From Pseudoxanthomonas sp. Root65 (GTDB lineage Bacteria; Pseudomonadota; Gammaproteobacteria; Xanthomonadales; Xanthomonadaceae): 5,267 nt of DNA. Under the pieces are notes generated by a model that ran no database searches, had not been told where the DNA came from, and saw nothing but the letters and a program-made list of their open reading frames with translations. Position 1 is the first letter of the stretch. The number at the start of each line of letters is the position of its first letter. The stretch covers positions 1 through 5,267 of the forward strand of contig NZ_LMHA01000006.1 in NCBI RefSeq assembly GCF_001427635.1, read 5' to 3'. Both the position numbers and the translations under genes were made by a program. Positions 1 to 4,445 of this stretch are shown piece by piece.

Positions 1-188
1 CGTCCGGCGCTGATCGCACGCTTGACCGTGCGGTACGGATTTTGCAGCGTACCGGTGCCGCTGCTGTCGTTGCCGGACGTCGAGACGTACAGCTCGGCCG
101 CGAGGGCCGGGGACGCCAGCACCGTGCCAGTAGCGAGCAGCAGCGCGGCGGCGAAACGAGGGGCGCGCGCAGGAAGTGGCATGGACAT
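1..188 (-). CDS. Secreted right-handed beta-helix protein, N-terminal part (cut by left window edge)
   Basis: Reading the minus strand from ATG at 188 gives a typical Sec signal peptide: a short basic start (PARAPR), a hydrophobic core (FAAALLLATGTVLA) and an AxA-type cleavage site around SPALA/AELY. The mature protein begins ELYVSTSGNDSSGTGTL, followed by NPYRTVKRAI. This is the opening strand and first helix usual in DUF1565-type right-handed parallel beta-helix proteins (YVSxxGnDsn.GT...PfrTi..A). Such proteins are secreted and often bind or cleave polysaccharides; which one this does cannot be told from 62 codons. Two in-frame ATGs are possible, at 188 and 182. I prefer 188 because an AGGA (204-201) lies 12 nt upstream of it; for 182 the gap would be 18 nt. 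The gene is divergent from the deacetylase and belongs to the same broad family as the gene at the right edge. The frame is open to position 1. Confidence 0.85.
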   Translation of the reverse strand, partial: MSMPLPARAPRFAAALLLATGTVLASPALAAELYVSTSGNDSSGTGTLQNPYRTVKRAISAG

Positions 189-289
189 CGGTGGCGGATT
201 TCCTGAGGTTCCCAGTCCTGGCGTTTACCATCACAGCAGATGAGCTGGCCCGGAAAGCCCCGGGGGCGCACATCGCGCCAGTCACCGCT

Positions 290-301
290 GTTGTCGACAA
301 C
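290..301. promoter_or_regulatory. Perfect 12-bp palindrome, possible operator
   Basis: GTTGTCGACAAC is a perfect palindrome; the symmetry stops at the flanking bases (T on the left, G on the right). It lies 102 bp upstream of the preferred start of the beta-helix gene and about 190 bp upstream of the deacetylase start, so a dimeric regulator bound here could act on either. No regulator family is implied by the sequence, and a palindrome of this length can arise by chance. Confidence 0.25.
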
Positions 302-478
302 GCATTGGCCGTGGCGGCTTCCAGGGGATGCCCCACGCTACACGTCTCACTTTGGAAAAACGCGGACGCATGCGGATTCCGGCCACCGAAGTCCTGTTCC
401 GGCGACGAACCGCGTTATGTAAGGTGGGACAGGACAGGACGACCCGCAGCGCATGCCTTATCCGCGCGCCAGGTCAAG

Positions 479-485
479 AAGGGGA
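479..485 (+). promoter_or_regulatory. Ribosome binding site deciding a TTG start
   Basis: AAGGGGA at 479-485 is a good Shine-Dalgarno sequence (AAGGAGG-like) and ends 6 nt before TTG at 492. The in-frame ATG at 453 has no comparable purine run at suitable distance. This favours translation of the deacetylase from TTG 492. Confidence 0.6.
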
Positions 486-491
486 TGGAAC

Positions 492-1487
492 TTGAAAAGA
501 GGCTTGATCGCCAAACTGCTGTCGGTGACGGGATTCGGGCGGGTGCTGGCCGCACTTCCACGCCGCGGGGTACTGGTGTTCAACTACCATCGCGTCGGCG
601 ACGACGCGTCGTCGCAGCCGTACGACCGCGCCCTGTGGAGCGCCAGTGTCGACGGGTTCGATGCGCAGGTCAGTCATCTGGCCCGCGGCTTCGACGTCAT
701 CTCGCCGAAGGACCTGGACCATGCCCTCGGCGATCGCAGGGGGCGCTACGCGCTGATCACGTTCGACGATGGCTACCTCGACAACTACGAGCTGGCCTTT
801 CCCATCCTACGGCGGCACAACGTCCCCGCCGCGTTCTTCATCGCCACGGGATTCATCGACAAGCCTACGCTGCCGTGGTGGGACGAGATCTGCTGGTTGC
901 TGCGCACGTCGCCGCACGCCCGCCTCTCCCTGGCGCCGTGGATCAGCCAGCCGCTGCTGCTTAAGCCCACCTGCGACACCGCCATCGCGCTGGTGCTTGC
1001 CCGCTACAAATCGCTCCCTTCCAGCGAAGCCGCCGCCATGCTGCACGCGCTTCGCGACGCGGCCGGCGTGACGCATCCCGAGGACGTCTCCGGCCACTGG
1101 ATGAACTGGGACATGATCCGCGAGATGGCGCGTGGCGGCATGACCATCGGCGGACACACGGTCAACCATCCGGTGCTGTCGCGGATGCCGAAGGAGCAGC
1201 AGTACCAGGAGATCTCCGGTTGCGCCGCACGTCTCAAGGCGGAAGTGGGCTGCGACATGGAGTATTTCGCCTACCCCGTCGGCAACCGCAACTCGTTCAA
1301 CGACGACACCCGCGAGTGCCTGGACGCGATGAACGTGCGCCATGCGTTCTCCTACTACGGCGGCTACGCCACGCAGGCATCGCCACGCTTCGACATTCCG
1401 CGCGTGGCGATGGAAAGGCACATCATGAAACACGAATTCGAGGCCATGGCGTCGCTGCCGCAGGTCTGTGCGCGCCCCTACAACTGA
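492..1487 (+). CDS. Polysaccharide deacetylase (NodB homology domain), probably cytoplasmic
   Basis: Predicted metal-dependent deacetylase of the carbohydrate esterase 4 type, removing acyl groups from amino sugars or polysaccharide. Numbered from TTG 492 (331 aa), it begins MKRGLIAKLLSVTGFGR, then LVFNYHRV (28-35). NodB motif 1 is TFDDGY at 90-95, with D92 as the expected catalytic base and D93 as metal ligand. Motif 2 is GGHTVNHP at 220-227, with H222 and H226 as the other metal ligands. FAYPVG (259-264) and DIPRVAM (301-307) fit the later motifs. Motifs 1 and 2 are about 130 residues apart, far more than in the minimal fold; the extra segment starts with PWWDE (128-132) and looks mostly helical. 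No signal peptide or membrane segment is seen, so it probably acts in the cytoplasm on precursors. An in-frame ATG at 453 would add 13 Arg-rich residues and lacks a ribosome binding site. The next gene follows 18 nt after the stop, suggesting one transcript. Confidence 0.9.
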   Translation: MKRGLIAKLLSVTGFGRVLAALPRRGVLVFNYHRVGDDASSQPYDRALWSASVDGFDAQVSHLARGFDVISPKDLDHALGDRRGRYALITFDDGYLDNYELAFPILRRHNVPAAFFIATGFIDKPTLPWWDEICWLLRTSPHARLSLAPWISQPLLLKPTCDTAIALVLARYKSLPSSEAAAMLHALRDAAGVTHPEDVSGHWMNWDMIREMARGGMTIGGHTVNHPVLSRMPKEQQYQEISGCAARLKAEVGCDMEYFAYPVGNRNSFNDDTRECLDAMNVRHAFSYYGGYATQASPRFDIPRVAMERHIMKHEFEAMASLPQVCARPYN

Positions 1488-1505
1488 GTTCCGCTCCACT
1501 TTCAC

Positions 1506-2219
1506 ATGAACGACGGTGCCGATTTTCTGACCCTGTACAAGGAACTCGGCGTCGGCCCGGAATGCGACCCCGACAGCTTCAAGCGGGCCTACCGCAGGCG
1601 CGTGTCCGGGTTGCACCCGGATCGCGTGGGCCGACACGCCGGCGGCGAGGACACGCTGAAGACGCTCAACTACGCCTATTCCGCTGCGCTGGAGTTCCAT
1701 CGCACGCATGGACGATTCCCTGGCGCAACCGTAAAGGCGCCGGCAGCGACCGCAGGCATACGTACCGACATCGTGCATGGCGGCGACGACGCCATCTGGG
1801 ATGAGCCTGCCCGCACCCCTTCGCGATGGCGGAGACTCGCCTGGCTGGCACTCGCCATCGCCCTGGCGGCGCTGCTGTTGTCCCCAGACGACGACGGCCA
1901 TGATGGCCAATATCCCGATGCACCCGAGGCCGGTGCATCGGCGGCAACCGCGGGATCGCGGGTGGCCGACGACAAACCCGTACTGAAGCTTGGCATGTCG
2001 CCGAACGAGGTGATCGCGGTGATCGGGCCGCCTTTCAGCAGCGACCACACCGGACAGCAATGGCTGTACGGCGCGTCGTGGGTGCGGGTCGCTTGCGGTC
2101 AGTTGGTGGACTGGTACAGCTCACCGCTGCAGCCACTGAAAGTCGCCCACGAACGGCCAGGACCTGGCGACACCGTCGACGATTTCCACCCCCGCCGGCA
2201 TTGCCCCGACAACTCCTGA
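1506..2219 (+). CDS. Membrane-anchored J-domain protein with BamE/SmpA-like C-terminal domain
   Basis: A 237-residue protein in three parts. Residues 6-70 form a J domain: DFLTLYKELGV, then FKRAYRRRV and the hallmark HPD (37-39), followed by a helix ending in TLNYAYSAALEF. J domains stimulate the ATPase of DnaK/Hsp70. Residues 111-126 (LAWLALAIALAALLLS) form one membrane segment, preceded by RWRR and followed by an acidic DDD. By the positive-inside rule the J domain is cytoplasmic and the rest periplasmic. After an Ala/Gly-rich linker, residues 158-204 (PVLKLGMSPNEVIAVIGPP, then WLYGASWVRVACGQLVDWY) resemble the SmpA/OmlA (BamE-like) fold, whose first helix typically reads LxxGMxxxeVxxllGxP. 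The link to BamE is by motif only. No clear Shine-Dalgarno precedes ATG 1506, so reinitiation after the deacetylase stop is possible. The start fits because the J domain begins at once. Its client is unknown. Confidence 0.8.
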   Translation: MNDGADFLTLYKELGVGPECDPDSFKRAYRRRVSGLHPDRVGRHAGGEDTLKTLNYAYSAALEFHRTHGRFPGATVKAPAATAGIRTDIVHGGDDAIWDEPARTPSRWRRLAWLALAIALAALLLSPDDDGHDGQYPDAPEAGASAATAGSRVADDKPVLKLGMSPNEVIAVIGPPFSSDHTGQQWLYGASWVRVACGQLVDWYSSPLQPLKVAHERPGPGDTVDDFHPRRHCPDNS

Positions 2220-2233
2220 CGCCATTGCAAGAC

Positions 2234-2273
2234 CATGGCGCGGCGGAATGCATGCAATCCTCACCGCGCCATG
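2234..2273. terminator. Inverted repeat between convergent genes, possible bidirectional terminator
   Basis: CATGGCGCGG (2234-2243) is perfectly complementary to CCGCGCCATG (2264-2273), giving a 10-bp GC-rich stem with a 20-nt loop. It sits between the stop of the J-domain gene (2217-2219) and the stop of the ligase (2281-2283), exactly where both convergent transcripts should end. There is no T-run on either side, so it is not a textbook intrinsic terminator. It may work weakly, together with Rho, or serve to protect 3' ends. Confidence 0.5.
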
Positions 2274-2280
2274 CGATCGC

Positions 2281-3864
2281 TCAGGCGGGCTCTTCGTCGG
2301 CGGGAATCGGCTTCCCTTCGGCCTCGGCCTGCAGCACGCTGCGGCGGATCTTGCCGGTGCCGGTCTTCGGCAGCGCATCGCGGAACTCGACGGTGCGCGG
2401 GATCATGAATTCCTCCAGGTGAGCACGGCAGTGCGCCATCACGGCGCGGGCATCCAGATCGTCTCGATCCGTCACCACGATCGCCTTCAACGCATGACCC
2501 ATCACCGGATCCGGCACACCGACCAGCGCCGCCTCGCGGATGCCGGCCAGCGCATACAGCACGTTCTCCACTTCCTTCGGGCTGACCTTCTCGCCCCGGG
2601 ACTTCAGGATGTCGTCCTTGCGACCGACGAAGTATAGGAAGCCCTCGTCGTCCATGCGGAACAGATCGCCCGTATGCAGCACCTTCTCCCACGGATAACG
2701 CCCGGTCTTCAGTGTCTTCGCGGTCGCTTCCTCGTTGCGCCAGTAACCCTGCATCACGTGGCCACCACGGACGACCAGTTCGCCGACCACATTCGGCGCC
2801 ACCGGCTTGCCCTCGTCGTCGGCCACCCACACTTCCGTGCCCGGGATGGCGATGCCGACACTGTCGGGTCGCTTGCTCAACTGTTCCGGGGGCAGGTACG
2901 TGCAGCGCTTTGACTCTGTCATGCCGTACATCGAGTAGATGCGGGCATTCGGGAAGATTTCCTGCAACTTCAGGATGTGCGCCGGCGGCAAGGCGGCCGC
3001 GGTGTTGGTCAGGTAACGCACGCCGCGCGCCCATTCCGGATTGAAATTGCCGATCTGCACGATCAATGCCGCCATCGTCGGCACCAGCGGGAAGCCGGTG
3101 ATGTTCTCCGAGGCCAGCAACGGCAGGATCTTCTGCGGGAAGGCGAACGACTTCTCCAGCACCAGCGTGGCGCCCATCTTCACGCACATCAGCAACTGGT
3201 ACAGGCCGTAGTCGAACGACAGCGGCAGCACGCTGAGCACCACGTCATCGCGGCGCGACTGCAGGTAGGTGGTGATCGAGGTTGCGGCGTGCTCGATGTT
3301 CTTGTGCGTCATCATGACGCCCTTCGGATTGCCGGTGGAACCCGAGGTGTAGACCAGCATCGCCAGGTCGATATCGACGCCCGCTTGACGCTTGGCCGCC
3401 GCACCCGGCATGGCGAGATCGACGAAGGTCGCATAGGTCTCGGCGCCTGCGGGCAAGGCCGTGGCCGTGTCGTCCACGACCACCACCCGACGGATACTCG
3501 GGGCCTGCGCCGCGGCGGCCAGCGCCACGGCGGCCAGGCTGGCCTGCGTGAACAGCACCGACGCTTCGCAGTTGTTCAGGACGAACGCGAGCTTGTCGGT
3601 CTTGGTGGTCGGATTGACCACGCTGAAGATGCCGCCGGCGCGCAGCGTGCCGAAGATGCCGACGGCAGTCTCGACACGATTCTCGAGGAACAGCACGCAA
3701 CGCTCGCCGTTGGCGAAGGCGACGCGTTCGACCAGCGCATCCGCGAACCGGTCGGCTGCCGCGTCCAGCGTGGCGTACGAGGTGCGTACGCCCGCCTGGA
3801 TGATCGCGGCCTTGGAGGGATCATGGGCCGCTGCGGCCGCCAGGTGCTGCTCGTACCTCAGCAT
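2281..3864 (-). CDS. AMP-forming acyl-CoA ligase (ANL superfamily), exosortase A-associated type
   Basis: A 527-residue adenylate-forming enzyme with all core motifs: phosphate-binding loop YTSGSTGNPKG (172-182), YGMTES (313-318), HTGD (397-400), GRKDDILKSRGEKV (414-427) and C-terminal PKTGTGKIRR (499-508) with K505 as the expected adenylation lysine. It should activate a carboxylic acid with ATP and pass it to CoA or, more likely here, to the carrier protein encoded just upstream. Overall character matches the acyl-CoA ligase family of exosortase A polysaccharide loci (TIGR03098), recognised by eye only. LPLSFDYG (213-220) lies where amino-acid-activating domains carry FDxS. ATG 3864 overlaps the carrier stop in ATGCTGA, with AGGAAG (3880-3875) 10 nt upstream, so translation is probably coupled. 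No signal peptide: cytoplasmic. The substrate cannot be named; a general fatty-acid or aryl ligase is the alternative. Confidence 0.9.
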   Translation of the reverse strand: MLRYEQHLAAAAAHDPSKAAIIQAGVRTSYATLDAAADRFADALVERVAFANGERCVLFLENRVETAVGIFGTLRAGGIFSVVNPTTKTDKLAFVLNNCEASVLFTQASLAAVALAAAAQAPSIRRVVVVDDTATALPAGAETYATFVDLAMPGAAAKRQAGVDIDLAMLVYTSGSTGNPKGVMMTHKNIEHAATSITTYLQSRRDDVVLSVLPLSFDYGLYQLLMCVKMGATLVLEKSFAFPQKILPLLASENITGFPLVPTMAALIVQIGNFNPEWARGVRYLTNTAAALPPAHILKLQEIFPNARIYSMYGMTESKRCTYLPPEQLSKRPDSVGIAIPGTEVWVADDEGKPVAPNVVGELVVRGGHVMQGYWRNEEATAKTLKTGRYPWEKVLHTGDLFRMDDEGFLYFVGRKDDILKSRGEKVSPKEVENVLYALAGIREAALVGVPDPVMGHALKAIVVTDRDDLDARAVMAHCRAHLEEFMIPRTVEFRDALPKTGTGKIRRSVLQAEAEGKPIPADEEPA

Positions 3865-4121
3865 GCGTGCCCCGCTTCCTGCTGCTTGCGCTCCACGTAG
3901 GCCATGATGCCCGCGATGCTGCCCAGGTTCTCCGGCAACACATCCTCGTCGTCCACCGTCACTTCAAACGTTTCCTCGATCCAGGTCACGATCGTCAGGA
4001 CGCCGATGGAATCGACGACGCCGGCATCCAGCAGGTTCTGGTGGGTGGCGAGTTCTTCCCCGGCATCGACCGGAAAGGTCGTGCTGATGAATTCCCGTAC
4101 GCGGTGTTCCATCGATTCCAT
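3858..4121 (-). CDS. Acyl carrier protein
   Basis: An 87-residue acidic carrier protein starting at ATG 4121 (MESMEHRVREFI). The phosphopantetheine site is GVVDSIGV, with S38 as the modified serine, and the acidic helix II-III region (WIEETFEVTVDDEDVLPENL) is typical. The last bases overlap the ligase start by 7 nt, so the two products are made together and the ligase is the obvious loading partner. A second in-frame ATG at 4112 would begin at MEHRVREF and is also plausible. Neither has a strong ribosome binding site; a GGA lies 8 nt before ATG 4121. The frame stays open upstream to 4430, but that extension (Arg-, Trp- and Cys-rich, no fold signal) is chance GC-rich open frame. The C-terminal residues HAC are unusual but fixed by the stop at 3858-3860. 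Confidence 0.88.
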   Translation of the reverse strand: MESMEHRVREFISTTFPVDAGEELATHQNLLDAGVVDSIGVLTIVTWIEETFEVTVDDEDVLPENLGSIAGIMAYVERKQQEAGHAC

Positions 4122-4296
4122 GCAGGCGATCCAATTCTTGTGCAGTGTGGACAGGCGCGGCGGCACAGGCGAACGTCCCTGCAGCCATCGCGTCGCGATT
4201 GGTACCCGGCCGGCGACGCAAGCATCCCCGTCAACGCGGATGGCCAGCGCATCGCGGTGCGCGTTCCACCATCCGCACGTCAGGCGGCCAAGGCAC

Positions 4297-4311
4297 CGGA
4301 GCCAGGCTCCG
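4297..4311. promoter_or_regulatory. 15-bp inverted repeat (7-1-7), possible operator
   Basis: CGGAGCC-A-GGCTCCG is a perfect 7-bp inverted repeat around one central base. With no loop to speak of, it fits a DNA-binding site for a dimer better than an RNA hairpin. It lies just downstream, in the minus direction, of the sigma-54-like element at 4340-4325 and about 175 bp upstream of the carrier start, so a bound protein could control that operon. Function is inferred from position only. Confidence 0.25.
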
Positions 4312-4324
4312 ATGCAGAGGAGAA

Positions 4325-4340
4325 CGCACAAGCCGTGCCG
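4325..4340 (-). promoter_or_regulatory. Sigma-54-like -24/-12 element (weak candidate)
   Basis: On the minus strand, CGGCACGGCTTGTGCG contains GG-N10-GC with GGCACG at -24 and GTGC at -12, against the consensus TGGCACG-N4-TTGC. A start about 12 nt beyond would leave a leader of about 190 nt before the carrier gene. GG-N10-GC is common by chance in GC-rich DNA, so only the fuller -24 match makes this worth listing. Exosortase A loci often encode a sigma-54-type regulator (PrsR), which makes the idea reasonable but unproven. Confidence 0.2.
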
Positions 4341-4376
4341 GAACGGCCAGTTCAGGCAGTGCGCGCCACGCGGACC

Positions 4377-4414
4377 GAAAACGAAAACGGGGCCCGGCGA
4401 ATGCCGGACCCCGT
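4377..4414 (-). terminator. Intrinsic terminator of the right-hand beta-helix gene
   Basis: In the minus-strand transcript, ACGGGGUCCGGC pairs with GCCGGGCCCCGU around a 4-nt AUUC loop (4387-4414), giving a 12-bp stem with a single G-U pair, followed by UUUCGUUUU. It begins 31 bp after the stop codon of the beta-helix gene. Read in the plus direction the same position is a C-A mismatch and no U-run follows, so termination is directed against minus-strand transcription. It insulates the carrier/ligase pair from the gene upstream. Confidence 0.85.
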
Positions 4415-4445
4415 GCTTGCGAACCTGCAACCTGGTCGAGCGGAC

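Larger units (their letters stand above)
189..491. other. Divergent intergenic region, about 300 bp
   Basis: This stretch separates the minus-strand beta-helix gene from the plus-strand deacetylase and should carry promoters for both. No convincing sigma-70 pair of -35 and -10 boxes stands out on either strand. Visible structure is a perfect 12-bp palindrome (290-301), an A-tract (356-360) in otherwise GC-rich DNA, and three near-identical 5-bp units (GGACA GGACA GGACG) at about 427-441. Open frames crossing it (for example 176-964 plus and 240-422 plus) have no recognisable protein character. I see no RNA gene. Confidence 0.6.
4122..4376. other. Intergenic region upstream of the carrier/ligase pair
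   Basis: About 255 bp between the terminator of the right-hand gene and the carrier start. It must hold the promoter for the carrier/ligase pair if that pair is independently transcribed. I see no good sigma-70 promoter. It contains a sigma-54-like element (4340-4325), a 15-bp inverted repeat (4297-4311) and a 13-bp inverted repeat ATCGCG-T-CGCGAT (4187-4199). Open frames crossing it do not look like proteins. Confidence 0.55.

Noticed and set aside
411..421. GTTATGTA as a possible -10 box for the deacetylase
   Set aside because: Poor match to TATAAT and no acceptable -35 at 16-18 bp upstream.
425..441. Short tandem units GGACA GGACA GGACG
   Set aside because: Too few and too short to be a meaningful repeat array or CRISPR; probably chance.
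176..964. Plus-strand open frame over the intergenic region and the start of the deacetylase
   Set aside because: No recognisable protein character, and it overlaps the NodB-domain frame, which has clear catalytic motifs.
807..2060. Minus-strand open frame of 417 codons opposite the deacetylase and J-domain genes
   Set aside because: Translation is Arg/His/Val/Gly-rich with no domain signal, it spans the boundary of two well-supported plus-strand genes, and it is explained by the high GC of those genes.
2273..2280. GCGATCGC palindrome next to the ligase stop
   Set aside because: An 8-bp palindrome of a common GC-rich type; no array or positional meaning beyond the neighbouring hairpin.
2261..3187. 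Minus-strand open frame in another phase inside the ligase
   Set aside because: Shadow of the ligase coding frame; Arg/Gly-rich with no motif.
2977..3900. Plus-strand open frame of 307 codons opposite the ligase
   Set aside because: It lies antisense to a ligase with complete motifs; its composition is Arg/His/Gln/Gly-rich and typical of a shadow frame.
4122..4430. N-terminal extension of the carrier protein frame up to ATG 4430
   Set aside because: The extension would overlap the terminator hairpin and is unlike any carrier protein; the carrier fold begins at 4121 or 4112.
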